From Scatophagus argus (Eukaryota; Chordata; Actinopteri; Scatophagidae), in contig NC_058498.1 of the NCBI RefSeq assembly GCF_020382885.2, positions 9,956,501 to 10,020,500 on the forward strand: 64,000 bases of DNA, written 5' to 3'. The translations under genes and the position numbers were made by a program. The notes beneath the pieces were generated by a model that saw only the letters and a program-made list of their open reading frames with translations, was not told the origin of the DNA and did not search any database. Positions 25,401-40,400 of this stretch are shown here, piece by piece (the stretch's first letter is position 1; every line of letters begins with the position of its first letter).

Positions 25401-28400
25401 AACAAACAGTGCTGGCATAATGTTGCCCCAGAGTGTGATTTTAGATAGCATGTCAGCATTCCGGTATAAAAAGAAGAAATGGACTGAAATGTTTCTGACT
25501 TCTTGCGTTTTCACCAGTGTAGTGGAAAAACACTGGGTGAAGGCAGAATCTCTGTATCTAAGAGGATTTCTGTTTGTCTGTCATTAGCTGATTGCTGGAT
25601 GGACAGTCTACCGGTGACGAATTGCTCTGGAGGACAATCCATGCATTCACCTGATTCACCTGCGTTCAAACCCATTTCAATTCTAAATCAAATACAGCAA
25701 CTTGATGAGCTCATCCAGAAAGTTTGCTGTTTCGGGATTTAAATTGCAGAAACATTGACGAAAACACACAGATCATGTGTATGTGTGTACTTTTGTGTGT
25801 CAGGCACCTGGCAGAGTGTCCATTGTGTTCCTCCTGGGAATGTCCTTTTCTGGCTCGCCTTTCGTCCAACTCTGACTCCTGGGACGACCGGCTGCACTCT
25901 GAGTCTGAGTTTGTAGGTGACAGATGCATTTTAGACAGAGATGTATTATTTTGCTTTTGAAGTACCATTTTGACCTCCATCAAATGGAACCATGTATTGC
26001 AAAATAAAAAAAACCCAAACAAACAGGCACCCACCAATGCTGTGACGTAGGGAGTCAGCGGTGCTTGGGCGACTGCCGGAACGTGTAGGAGGTCGGGAGT
26101 TGTGTCGGGAAGGAGGCAGACTTCCTTCCTCGCTCTTCTGTCTGCTCAGAGGGTAGTCCCTGTTTCTGCTACTCTCACCCTCCTGACTGCCGCATCGGTA
26201 ATCCCTACGCATAACAAGACCACAGACAATACAAGTAAGAACTTGAACCAGAATGTTCCTTTTGAAGAAGAAAAATCCTTCTTTGTCACATAGTGAAACT
26301 TATTCTTATGCATTCAACCCATCCTTGAGGTGCACTCAAGGTCACTGCCAGGAGAATTAACCAAATATATATGTTTTTGAGGGTGGAGGAAACCCACACA
26401 AGCTGTATCTGAACCCATTCTTTCTCTGACCTACTGCACTAGTGTTAGTGGCTCTGAAACAAAAGGCAGCAGACCTATTATTGTCAAAATGAACCCGAGG
26501 TCACGCTACAAGCTATCTGTGCTGCTGTAAACTGGTCCACCCCTGGAAGAAAGGTCAGAATTCTGTAACTAAGTGTAGTATTCTCCTGCACTTTCAGTGT
26601 AGCCCAATAAAAAAGTAAGTTAGTTCCTAACAGTAAGTTCCTAACAGTACTGAATGGATAGGTGTAAAGGTAGATTATATTGTAATTATGATAGGAGACA
26701 AGCAAACAAATGTGAGTACAGGAAGTCAGAGGGAGTGTCTTAAAAGGACAAGCATCTTATCAAACTTTACAGCAGCATCTGAACCAATGGCAACTTTCCA
26801 AGAAATGGAAAGAAAGCCTCATTCCAGAACATTCCTTTGACAGAAGTTACACAAGATATCAAAACAGCCGCACTAATAGAATGCCATCAATCTCCATAAG
26901 CTTTCCTTGGGAAAGACTCAGACATTACTTTGTAGGGCATGAACCCAAGGTAAGCAAAGCTCCCATCCTCTTCAACAAGATGTAATGAGACACATGGCAG
27001 TTAGAAGAGCACCAGGGCGTATCTAAGATTAGGAGTACAATCTTAATCCCACACACCACTCTGGCTCACAAATTAGATGATTTCAGCTGGTCAACTGTCT
27101 GTTGAAATAATAAACGAAAAGCGACTTACTGTTTGCTTGCGTTGCTCATTTCTGTTTGTCTTTTCATGCACTGACTAGCTTAGCTGAACAGCCAATCAGA
27201 GGCGTTCCTCTCACCGATGGGCTTCATCACGCTCAGTCGGCTGAAAAGCTGTCGACAAGGACCAGCTAGTGCCAACAGTGCAGGACACACTGCAAAAAAC
27301 TCTCCCTTATTCTACACTTCCTGTCACTCTGACATGCACAGACACCATGAATTAGTATGTCAGCTTAAGAGTCAACTCCAGTTTGGACCGTCTAATTGTG
27401 TGTGTGCTTAACTTACACTGTGCTCACATTACGATGAGAACTCGGTGTGACTGGTCGTTGTAGAGGTTCATCGACACTTGGTTGTGGTAAAGGGGTTGAC
27501 TTCCTCTTCACTTTTGCCATGTTGGTCATAATCTAGACAATCAAGAGAATTTATACCCATTTTACAAACCTGTTTTAAATGTGAACTTGTTGCTATCACC
27601 AAACAGCAGAGAGAAATACTGTAGTCTTACAAAAACAAAGCCTGAAATGCAACCAGAGACAGTGCATAATAATAATAATAAAAAAAAAACATTGGGCACA
27701 ACAGTACCCAGTTTCACTTCAAGCTCTCTACATGTGTCCCTGTTGTCAGTGACAGGGGTGATCCCGTGTCCAGTGGCTCACGTACCAATCCTCAAGATCA
27801 CGTCAAACCTATGAAACGGGTTCGGTGTCTAATAGGTAATTACAGCAACTAGCTAACAGAGTAACTGGTCTGACTCGGGAATATAAAGGTGCATAACAAG
27901 CTCTGTTAAGTGCTTTTCTCATTGACATCTGGATTCCATGAATTCATATAAAAGTCGGATATAAGGTGTTAAGAGCTCATAAAGTCAATCATTAATTTAG
28001 TGCAAATGCAGCATGGCGGTGACATCAGTGTTAAAAAGCTCCTCCAGACTAGAGGAGTTGCTGTCTGTGTTTATAGACACTAACTACTGGAAGCTTCCTT
28101 TAATGTGAGAGCCAGCTTGTGTACTTCTTTAAAATGACCACTATTGCATGCAGCAATATTTTCCGCAGCTTCTGTACAAATCTTACATTTAGCAGCACAA
28201 TCAAATAAAATTCATGGATGGTTGGTTTCTAATGTCTTTTTTTGTGTGCATACATTTCTGTTTGTCTGTCATTAGCTGATCAGCCAGAACTCAGTAAGAA
28301 ACTAGCAGCTATTTTCTTTTTTTTTTGTGAGCAGTTTATGTCTGCCAAGCAAACAGCGCCATGGTTATCTAACTTGTGCATAGTGAGAAGTGTAGAGAGC

Positions 28401-31400
28401 ATATGCGTGTTTTGCTCTTACGCCCAAGTACTCAGTGGTGAGCAGGCTCTCGCCAGACAGTTCCCTCGGCTCCGGCTGGAGAACTTCCTCTGTATCAAGA
28501 TCTGTGTCCATTAAATCCTCCTGTCACAAGACATGATAAAACAATGATGTGACGATATAATAATGATAAAACGATAAAAATGACATGATAAAAAAAAAAT
28601 TAAATAATTTGGGGTGGACATAAGGCATAAACATAATGGTCACAAAAGACTATCTAAGTATGCAGCGTCAGTAATTTTCATTTTTTATTAGTTTGGATTG
28701 GGTGACATGGCAGTATCCTCTTTTTTTTTTTTGAAGAAGCTCCCCAAAATGAATTTTTAATAATTTTAATAATATTTTTTTTTCAGGTATTAAGACACAG
28801 ACTTAAAAAAAATAAAACTAAAGCAATATATACAGTTAATTATATACACATACATACAGTACATATCTTCACACACGCAGAAAGTTTGTACACTATGCAC
28901 CAGTGTAAAGTTTATTTATTTATTAATGTTGTGGATTGTTTTAATCATGTATTGCAGAGTCCCTCCTATTGTTGCCCTGTAAAAATGAACGAGAACTTGG
29001 CACAGGAATTTTGCAATCTTAAGTTTATTTAAGACAAAAAGTCCTTTCTTAGCTTTCTTTGTGTGATGTGTGATGTCGATGACAGGTTCTGTTCGAGGCT
29101 AATTCCCAAGAACCTAAAACTGTTCCATTGTGTCAACAGGAATGTGTGTTTTGCCTCCTTTTTCCTAAAACCAGCTTTCCTCTCCGTGATTTTTGCTGGC
29201 GCTGTACCTACAGTAAAAGGTCAGCAAGAAGAGCACCACCCTGCAGGACTGTTCACCTCCTTGTGATATGAAATGTTGTTGCTGTTGGAAATCCGATCGA
29301 TCATGGCGGTGTCATCCACACATTTCACAACGGAGCTCTCTCCGTGTCAGGGCTTGCAGTTGTGTGTACAGTGTGAAGAAGAGGGGGATGAGCACACCTC
29401 CTGAGGGGCCACCGTGTTCAGCGCTTCAGTGAAGGAGGTGTCACCACCAATCAAAACTATCTGGGGTCTGTTCGTGACGAAGTCCAATATGCATTTGCAT
29501 GCAGAGTGTGGTAATCCAACCCAGAGTGTTAAGGTTGATGGGGGAGACTGTACTGAATGCTGATCTGAAATTGAGAAGATGGTAGCAGCTCGAGACTCTT
29601 TTACAAGTGTGAATGTTGTGATAAAGGATGCCTGTGTAATCGTTGTTGAGCCAATCAGATTTCGTTGTACTCTAGGTATAATGACAATAAAGGTTTCTAT
29701 TCTATTCTATTCTGTTCTTTACTATTCCAAAACAGTATTATGACATTTTAAGGTGTCTGAAGATTGAGTGCGGGACAGTGGAGACGGCATCCACTGTGGA
29801 TCTGTTTGTTCTGAATGCAAACACACGAGAGTCTAAGCTGGCTGGGATGTTGTCTTTAATGTGCCAGAGAACCTGCTTCTAAAAGCAGTGGGGGTGAAGG
29901 TCACAGTGACGCTGGTAGCTATTTAGACTGTTCTTCCCCTCAAACAAGCACATGTTGCAAGATGCAACTTACGTGCAGGTGACCACACAGAGAGAAGAAG
30001 CATGCATGTGTTCAGTTCTACCTTTGTAGCTTCCAAAAGAATCTCTGTGATTTGAAGTTTGGTTTCTCTAATGCGTCCCTCCTTGTCCTTTCAGGTATCT
30101 GTCTTATTTTACTGTTCCATGACGTTCACTTTCAGTTGTAGGAGTCATATTCAGTTACTGCTGTTGAAAACCCATTTCCTGATTTTTTTTTTAATTAACA
30201 TAACAGTCTTTGAGTAATAAAATAAGGGGGATTTTTACTGTGAAGAATTTAGGAAATGAAATAGTACAAGCAGAAACAGCACAGTGAGATTTTAGATTAG
30301 GAGCTGCAGACAACCTGGTGTTACTGTAGCTCTGCCAGCAGCTCACTTCAAACAGGTAAATATCTTTTAGGTAACGTGCTTTGTGAAGGAAAAAAACAAC
30401 CACGGCAAAAATAACAAAGGAAACAGAGCTGCCGCAATTAGTCAATTAATCAACTGAGAGAAAATTAAATGTCAAACATTTTAAAATTGTGGTGAGTGTT
30501 TTTTCCCTTTTTTTTTTTTTTTTACATTTTATAGACTAATTATAATAGATTATTAATAAATAACAATTACTAGAATTGAGTAATTGATTGATCATGAAAA
30601 TAAGCAGCAGAATAATCAATGCTGAAAGTAATTGTCACTGGTACCCCTAAAATCAAACAGCCATTATTTTACAGAGGCTCTTCTGACTGCTAGTCTCAGC
30701 CTGCTGCTTTTACACATTACCGCCGCAAGACAAGCGTTGTAATTGAGTATATAATGGAAAAATGCAAATTCCTACCGTGCTAAGCTGACATGCAGAGTCA
30801 AGCATAGCCAAGCCAAGCCAGCACATGTGTGTGAAGAAGCCCCATTTGGGAAGGTGGAAAGGCTCTCACTGCGACAGCCATATGTTAAAATGCTGGTATT
30901 GACTAGTTGGTTGACACATTTTCTAAGTACAAGACCAGGATGTTGTCAGGTCCAGCAGTTTTGCTCACATTTGGGGGCAGCTGTGGCCTAGAGGTTGGAG
31001 AAGTGACTTGTGATCAGAAGGGTCGCTGGTTCGATTCCCCCACCGGACGGGCAGGAAAAATTTGAGTGTGGTGGAGTGATAATGTCCCCACCCCCCATTA
31101 GCTGGCTGATGTGCCCTTGAGCAAGGCACTTAACCCCCAATATATGCTCCTGGCTTGATGCAGCCCACTGCTCCTGTGTGTTTCACTGTTTCTTCTCACA
31201 TAGTGGTGCTTATATATGTTACTATATTTCTGTACTGATATAGTTAAAATGAACTTGTCTGAAATAACATTGAGTCTACCAGCTGGGTCATACACTAATA
31301 CAATGCTTGGCACCACGGCAACAGAACAGTGTAGTCCGCACTGGTCTACATATATCGTTTCACCCCTATATAGCCATGGTAAATGGATAGCAGCTACAAA

Positions 31401-34400
31401 GACAGCACACCTGAGATCAGAGGCAACAGAATAAGGGCACTCACACTCAAGGAATTCTTATGCGACCACGAGGGGAAAGGGGGACACACGTACTGTGTAC
31501 ATGCATATGCACGCACGCCTTGCAGATTCCAGCCACTTTAAGTACTACTATAACCTTATCTTGATAACCCACTTTCCCACAGAATCCAATATCTGCCAGG
31601 CCCATCAATTCCTCTATACACTCATACACATGCACACACAGGTTAGAGACACCCAATATCTGTGTCACACTGAGATTGCCATCTGCAGGTTTGGAAAAGG
31701 TGTCAAATTTGAGGCGTTCTTTTCTGGTCATGCATCCTTTCACCCTCATTTCTCATCATGCCCTCAGTTTTGCCGTTTTGACGCATTTTTATTCCTATAA
31801 AATGTGTCGAATTATAATGTAGATGGGTACATAATATGATGGTGAAAAGCATTAACTTTTCCTTGTCTAACAGTTTGAGGGGAGGACTTACATCATTGTC
31901 ATCCTCTTCTTCCTCATCATCGGACTCTGGTCCCTCTTCATCAACTGGGTGGAGCACAGCCAAAGCACAAAGATTAAACAAATCGGTAAGTTTTAACCAA
32001 CAGCAATGAGCGTCACTTACTACACTACCTTTGAATGCCATTCTGAAGGCATAAAGTCTAAATCATAAAATATAAAAAGGAGGGATGTGATTTAAGAAAT
32101 TCGTCCAAAACCTAAAAAAAACAACTGATAGCCGCTTAACCGGTTTTGACCATGAATGCATCACTGCTGCCAGTAACACCAGCTGCCCATAAAAGCTAAA
32201 TTAGCAGTTTTGCTTTAAATTTCTGGGCAGCATTTCATTCTTAAAAGCACATATAATATACAGACAGCCTATCCTGTACGAATACACATTCATTAAGTAC
32301 AACACATCGATTGTAACAGCAAATTTGACTTCACTAACCTGAGTTCAGTTGTTTAATGATGAATTCAATCTGTCTTTTGAGGTCTGGGTTCTCCTCTTTG
32401 CTGTAGCAGCGGAGAATCTCCTCTACGCTCTACACACACGTGAAAGGAAACGCATGTAGCACCAGAGAATTCACATGACTTTACAGTTGAAAGTTAGTTT
32501 CAGAATCAAGGGCTTGGCGTAAAAGTGTTAATTTTAAGCCAATCAAAAGAGTTGATTTTAATGTACGATAATTGTGTTAATAATGGTGGCCGATGTCTGA
32601 GGCATCTGTTTTAAGAACAAACAGAAAAACTTTCCTCTGTCATAAAGATATCTGACAGTTTCTTCAGTGTTGCAATCACCAACACAGAAAAAAAGTGTGA
32701 CTTTATTCATTCATTTAGTCTATAAAACAGACATGAAAGCAGACAGAACTGGGGTCAGGATGTCATCCCGACTGGCTTGCCAGTTAGAGAGAATTTGCCC
32801 TCAGTGGCAGACAAGATCATTATTCTAAGGGCACTTAATTTGAAAATCAACCTTTACCTCATGATGACAAATAAAAGCAAAAAACTTGTCTATTTCTAGT
32901 TTAGATATAGTATCTGCTGGACAAAATGGGCTTGTTTCCCCTTTTAAAGACTGGCTGTGTGGTGACATAAAGAGACAAGAGACAAATGCAGAGCAAAAAC
33001 ACAAACTGTGTCTGTTTCCTCAAAGCAGGTGAAGACATTTCTGCTATCTCACCATCTCTTTGGCTTCCTGTCTCACAGAGGGAATACACAGGATACTGTA
33101 CAGGGCTCCATTCACATATGGCCGAATCTGAGGAGTGAAGGGAAGTGACACAAACACACACACACACTCATGTAGTGCGTCCAAATACCAAAAATATTTT
33201 TTAACTACAGCAGCCTAAGTTAATGGCATTCAAATGTTGTTGACAAGCTTTTATAAAACTGAATGAGTTAAGGGACGTTTATGCTTTACACACTTAAAAA
33301 CATTCTTGAAGGCACCATCAACTTCATAGCAAGCCTGGGTGTGTCTGTTGGTTAGGCTGTACTGAATAGTTTGTTGATTAGTTGATTTTTTTGTGGCATG
33401 TTTATTCATTCTTTTTAAACCCAGTAATTAAAAGGGATTTTTTCCAACCTGTGTGATCCAAACCTTTCCAATAACCCCAGAGCATTGTAAAGTCCAAAAA
33501 GTCAAATTGATTTAAAAAAGATAGATGTAATCATTTTGAAAGTTCAAAACAAAAATCAAACAAATCCAAACTGGTTGATGATTAGCCTTTCCAAAAAACA
33601 AAACTATCACCCGGTCAAAACTACATGCTTTCCCGCTTGCCACACAAAAAGGCAGGCAAGCACTTGTGATACTGATGAGGTGGTCTAGCAGCAATCTAAC
33701 AGCACCATCAATGACAATTACATACCCTCAATAACAAAAAAATACTATTTTGGATGTTCATTACATTCAAGCCCTTGCCAAATAAGTTCACACAATGCTG
33801 GTTAAGCCTATCACCACCATAATTATACTGGAGTTTTTAAATGTCTGACGTCTGTGGTGTCTCTCCCACACCGGCACACCGGTAAGCATTTTCCATCAGC
33901 AAGCAAAAGTTGGTTTGGCAGAGATGAAGAGCAACTGTGGCGAGGGAGCAGGCTACAGCAAAGAGAGGCATGTTTATGTAATTACTCTCACTGAATTATT
34001 AATCGTTGCAGCTGTACTTTTGTGGTGCAAAGTTTTCTCTTTGTTGTTTTCTGATTGTGTTGGCATGTCCCTATTCTGCTTGTGTTGATAAGTTATGTAT
34101 GCTTCATCTACGTGCAAGTGCTGTAGGATGAATGTATCACCTCGTGATTCTCGTGTCCGAGGAGGTCTGTGAGGACCTTCAGCACATGTTTAGCATTGTC
34201 TGCACACTTCCTTTTTCCTGTACAAAGACAGCCATCAAAGACATGCATAAACACACAAACACGCACACACACACACACACACACTCCAATTTAACTACTT
34301 CTTTTTAACAAGATGACTTTTCACTCAAGTAACAATCAACTATTCCCTCTAGCCCCAATTTTAGATTATTTTATCTGTGTTTGGTCTTTCTCCATGTATA

Positions 34401-37400
34401 AGATAATAAAATTACTAATAAATCAAATGCAGTGCAGTGCTACTATGATATTATATCAAGTGCACTCCCCGACCAACTCAGACAAAACTGGAGGAAGTAC
34501 AGAAAGAGGCAAAAGAGTATTTTTGGTTGTGGTGCGTGAATGTGACAAGATAGGAACAAAGATACAGTCTAGCTATGACATGAGAGGAAGTAAGTAAAAA
34601 CAGCAGTGTACTGAACAGCACTGTGCGTGTAAGCCTTGATAGCTGCCTTTATCTATAATAAAATCATTCAAATCATTGCATCATTAGGAGGAAAGTTGGA
34701 CAGAGAACCTTTGTTGCTTTCAAAGAGATTAAACTGATTTACCCTGACATCATGGGTTATCCAGTAACGTATATTTTCCTCCATATTTATCTTGGTTTAG
34801 GTTTAGTAAACCCTCAATGTCGTATTGCGGTGCCAACTAGATATACAGAGCAGTACAATGGATTACCACTGTGGACTGTCAGCTTAAATTTGGGTGCGTC
34901 ACAACTTGCACACTCCCTTTCAGTAAACTCGGCTTTATTGATAAATGCTTTAAGCTTATTGCCTTCATCAGACTCAAATACTTTTTTACACTGGAGAAGA
35001 AATGTGTGGCACTGATCTGAAATCTGAACCTTACTGAGTGCTTTCCCAAAATGAAAGGTTGAAAAAGGTTGAAAAGGTTAATGGAAAAATCAAGTTTAAA
35101 ACATCCAATGTGCTGTTCAAACTATGAGCAGTAATTTAAAAAAAAAGAGAAGACCATTTCTGAAGAAACTGCCGTGTGAATATTGAATGTTGTACTGCAG
35201 TACTGGTTTTAAACATTGAGTAATACCAGCAACGTATGAAAGATGTGTTAAATTTCAAGGGTCGTTGAAAATCTGATGCTAAATTGAATTTGAGCGAATG
35301 ACAAAGCGATTTAAGGAGTATGACTTAGGAAAAGTGGGTGAGGGTCAAATTAGCATGAATTGGATATGTGTCAAAAAAGTGTGCAAAGGATAGCATTAAT
35401 AGTTGGAAAAGTGATGAAGAAAGCAGAACAGCTGGGATTTCAAAACGGATGTTTTAGAGGGGATGCTGATCTTTCAGCTATACCCGACCACATTTTTATT
35501 CTTATACTTTGGGAAATGTATCCTAACATGCAGAGGCTGTGCTTTCAGATTTGCACATAAATGAGAATCGTTCTTGATGGAGGTATGCGCTTTCCGAGTT
35601 CCCTTCTCGTGGATTCTTTTTTAAAATACTGTACCTCATTCAGTACTGTGGAGTAACTATGGTAAGTCTTATACAGTACAAAGTACTAAAAGTGTTAAGC
35701 TGTTACAGTTATGCTCTGTATCACCCTGTGCCTTGCCTTTACCTTTTGTTCGTAGACACAGGTTCATGAGCAGAGCTGCAGAGTACTCCAGGTTGTAGTC
35801 ACTCAGACAGTCTGAATCCTGCAGCTCATCCACCAACCACCCAATCAGATCATATGCTATCATGGCAGTCTGTTGACTCCTCCTACCAAGACAAGATCAT
35901 TAATAATGCAACTTCAGTTTAAGTATTTGTGCTCCCCAGCTGTTTGAATTATAAGCAATGAGAACATTAGAGATACATTTTCAAACTACAGTAACTTTCA
36001 ACTTATAATCTTATATGAATAATCAATTGTTTTTCAATAATCTCAGTTTCTTTATCTGTTCATTATAAGGATTGCAAATAATGAGAAATGCTCATTTTGA
36101 GTTTGTTCTACATTAAATCAATTTACATTGACTGGTTACTCTACGTATTTGTACACTATATAGTGTAAATCTAGCTTGAATAAGACTAAATTCCATTCAT
36201 CTTTCATGTCAACTTGTTTGTGATTGACAACCCAAAAACTGGAAAAGCAAAGTAGTAATGTTACAAGTTACCTCAGGCTGAGTTTCTGCAGGGCCACAAG
36301 CACATTCTCTCTTATCAGAGAGTCTTTTTCCTCTGTCCTGAGCGCGTCTGTCAGAAGATTCAGAAGGATGGGGATCTGGGAGAGGTAAACTCGACCTGTA
36401 AGCATTGCCACAACATGGAATTGATATCAAAAGCAAGAAAGACTTCCTGACATTTTAAAGCCTCACTGGGCATGTCATTTTCTATAACACTAGTTATAAA
36501 ATTCAACTTCAACTGTAGACACATATATGCTGACTATAGTTTAACATTATGAAACTGATTTCAGTGAGTAATGGAAAAAAAGTTTTGTGTGTATGACTGT
36601 TACAGGCTGACTACCTTACTTACTTACATGATGGAAAGACATTAATTGAAAGGAAAATAAACCAAATCCACGCTTGATAACCGTGAGTTTTCACAGTTTT
36701 CTTATTTTCAACCATGTCAGTAATTCAGTTCATGTGAGCCTGACATACACTTGAATGTTAACTAATAATTGTCATTCAAAATAATCTTACCCCAACATAG
36801 ACAACATAATCAAAAGTAACTTAGGTCAGCATCAGTGACATTTGTCTTTACAAAACCTCCCCCCATAATTACTGGTCTGCTACCACAGACGATTGTTAGT
36901 GGTTTCAAAAAAGAACGGTTGTGATAAAATGATGAATTTATGTCTACAAATACATCCAGTTAGACAAGGACATATTATATAAAATAATGATGCTTAACCA
37001 AGTGTAATGGCAGCTGAGCACTTACCCTCCGCAAGGGAAGCGAATGCATTGATGAGACGAGCCACATATTGGCGGACAATCTCGTTCTTCGATCTCATTA
37101 AGTGAAGCACAGTTTTCTATGAAAAAAAAAAACGTAGGGTAGTTTAGTGTACCCGATGCTTTTACATGGAGAAACGTTGGACCACTTAAAATTCTTTCCC
37201 ATTCTTTCTTGATGTACAACTTCAGTTGGAGGGACTGGGGAATGTGAAAAATTCAAACATCAAACTGATGCAAAACTGGGATTACAGTTAGGCAAACCCA
37301 GATTCTGGCTAATATAGACCAATAACCAATTTTTAGATAGCAAATTTAATGAGTATCTTACCACTCCATTATGCTATTCTTTGAACATCCAGAAGTACCC

Positions 37401-40400
37401 CCAAAGTACCTTTGCTGGCATTTTTTTCTATCTAGTGAGGGCAGATAAGGCTCACAATGTCACAATTTTTGCATAAAAGCAAGAAAAGTGTTTGAAAGGC
37501 AAAATATCCTAGAGCAAAGGTTGCATAGGAACAAAAAGGGGCTCTTAAGAACCCAACTACACAGCTTCACGGCACTGGCCAAATCAAACCTGGGGCAAGT
37601 TGTCAGTATTGCTACCTGCTGACCTGTCCATGAGGAGCCTCCAAACAGACTGATAGTCTGTTCCTTCTAGCAGGTTCCTTTAGACTTTTAGGTATTATGA
37701 AACACAAAACCTTCATGGTTGTGATTTGATTATAAGAAACTGGTAACCTTCCACTATTATTGTGGCTCTCTGCAGTAAATCGTGGTATTTAGAGGTCGCT
37801 TAAGAGCATTGCAGTAAGTACACAAATAGCTCAGTTGCGAGATGAAGATCATTTACACTTCTGTAAAGGGACTGTCTTAAACACTGTGGCCCACAGCTAA
37901 AGGTTAAATGAAATGAATTTGAAAAGAAAATAAATGAAATGAAAGCCTCTGGAGAGGTTGAAATTTGGAATATAATCTGTATTTCCTGGTGTAGCCCATC
38001 TATTAAATTGCACAAGACAATGCTGAGGCTGGGAGCATTTTGTCTCCAGTCACACGGAAATAAAATTGCTAAAATAAATAAAACCACAAACTTATATAAA
38101 TAATATTGTGGATTAACAGGTGTATAATCAATTAACTATTGATTAAGACATCACTAGTGCCCCAAAAAATTGAAATCATAATTCTGAAGGATTTACAGAG
38201 CCAATAAAAGTACTCACAGATATCTATCATCAATGGAAAGCGCTTGTTCTTATACCCTCTACAGGGGATCCAAAGGGACTGCGTATCATTTGTAAGAACA
38301 AATATCTCAGAAGCATATGATTGACATCTGAAATGTCAATTTTTTTCTACAGTCTATTCTTTTCACGAACTTTGCAGCATCAAGTCAGAGGCAGGTGAGA
38401 AACAAACCCGTGTGCACCAAGTAAAGGTGTCAAATCACCAGCACAGGTCTGCCTCTGTCTGAAATCAGAGCCTGGGGATTAATTAGACAGCAAGGCCAAC
38501 AGACAACAAGTTTTTATTTTTTTTACTTTGGCTCTGGTGCTTGGACTAAAAATACCGTACAGTAGATTGTGAATTTCAGTTCACATCAGTTAGCCTTTTG
38601 GAAGAAATCAACCATATTAATTTCTTTACAAACCTTCTTGTAATTTAAATTAAAAGCTATTGTCCTGTGGTCCCACCTGTTTATTGCTGTAGCGCCCCAG
38701 CAGATCGTTACTGATGTAGGCCTGAAGCACTGTGTCTCTTTGTTCACCAGGAAGGGAGCGAGTGAGTCTCTAAAAAAAAAATGTGTGAAACAGACCCACC
38801 AATGAAGACAAAGTGAGTATAAATGGTGCTCTCCTTCATGCTTAAAAGGTGGATACAAATTTTTTGTCCAGTTATACACAAACATTTGCTCGGTTAATAA
38901 AGAATAAAAATGTGGAAAAACATGGAAAAAACGTAAGATTACAGGCTCTGAAGGCCATGGATGATTCACATAAACTTCACTGAGATTAACCTTGATTGCA
39001 GCGATTGTAATTTCCCCATAAAGATAATTTCAGAAGACTGATACTCTTATACCATTTTCCTACAATTGCAAGAGTAAACTCTTAACAGCCCTAAACAAAA
39101 TTTGGCTTAATTTCAGCAAAAAGAGTGGACATAAAAGAATCAGTTGTGGTTGTACACATAACAAACAAACAAAAAAAGACTATCACGAAAATATTAGTAT
39201 TAGGGTTGGACGGGTTTCCAGTTTTACAGATCCGGTCTGGTCTACAAGTTTAAACCAATTTGATTTCACACAAACTGACGGAATCAGGATTTGACTTCCA
39301 ACGTTTCCATCTGAATGTGAAAAGTTGCTAAGGACGTCTTTTTTCAAGTTACACCATACTGAACTCTTACTGCTCCAATTACAACCCAGTGGTAAAATTT
39401 GGTAACCTGGTCTGGTGTTTGACTTTATGACAAACCGGTTTGAAAATTTTTACACCAGCCCAACCCTAATTATAATACATTGACACATAGCATAGGAAGA
39501 AAACAAGATAATGAGTATAAAAACATGAAAACTTACCCAGCGTAGCGCCTGAAGCAGCAGACACCTGAGTCTGTCTGGGCCTTCAACCAGGTCTTTCTTC
39601 AGCTTTTCATAGTCCAGTGAGGGCAGCATTGGCACCTCCTTGGGTCTCCTGGAGATGAATTACAAAGTCATCGACAACTCACGACAACTATCAAACTTTA
39701 CAGAGCAGCAGAAAACCCCTGGTAACTGAAGACTTACTGCGGCGCAATGGATGCCCGTAGCATCGAGGAGGCCTGTAATAGAGAGCAAAATTGAGAAAAT
39801 AAGACAAAGAGAAGCAGAGCGTGTTTTATTATCTGTTCTACTATGTCAAACTACTTCTACATTCATAATCTCACTTTAAAGTGTGTAAAACATAACCCAT
39901 GCAGCTGTGCAGTTTTTATCATACATACCAGCTGGTTAGGTACTGTCTAGATAAGTTGTTAGTGCTTTTTGGACATGCATACATCATGCTTGTGGTACAT
40001 GCTGAATCCCCGGACATACAGAACCGTACTCTTCGAAAACATTGTCCATGCAGTCATTGACAAGAAGGCTAAGATAATTCAGCAATTACAAAGTACCAGA
40101 GAGAAAAGGTTAGTGTGAAACAGCCATCCCTTCATTTATTACACATAAGTGTACTATAGGCCTGCATGTTGTTGTTTTCAAAAAAAGGAAACTGAGACTT
40201 CTGACTAGAGTCATATAACATTGTAGTGGTGGTGGTGTTGGTGTGGTTGTGTGGAGGAAGGGTGAAAGAACTATTAATTAGTGTTTTCCACTACTGAAAA
40301 GGGATTTTAAGCCCTGAAATCCAATCTGAAGCTTGGGTGGTTAGGGCTATAGCGGGCGCAGTGTAAAGTCATGGGAGTGATCCGAGCTGTCTGAGGTATC

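Larger units (their letters stand above)
28521..31891 (-). other. armc9: armc9 intron carrying LINE and SINE remnants
   Basis: This intron separates the acidic-stretch exon from the exon at 28422-28520. It holds the decayed LINE (about 29050-29960), a small nested retroposon tail (29651-29715) and a SINE (about 30974-31190). No additional exon was recognised. Confidence 0.55.

Noticed and set aside
24818..25587. Plus-strand open frames of 114 and 142 codons
   Set aside because: They lie over the Tc1/mariner-like remnant and adjoining intron and do not match any transposase or host protein in frame.
26612..26650. Short tandem repeat (taagttcctaacag units) considered as a possible array
   Set aside because: Only about two imperfect units, with no spacers. 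Not a CRISPR-like or satellite structure.
30984..31038. tRNA gene suggested by A and B boxes
   Set aside because: No cloverleaf can be formed, and the boxes are followed by a shared SINE body found again at 52094-52375.
31447..31800. Overlapping open frames of about 100 codons on both strands
   Set aside because: Intron sequence without splice sites, family resemblance or coding-like composition.
38586..38969. 127-codon minus-strand frame
   Set aside because: Only the part at 38677-38769 is coding, and in a different frame, as an armc9 exon; the rest is intron with a poly-A stretch.
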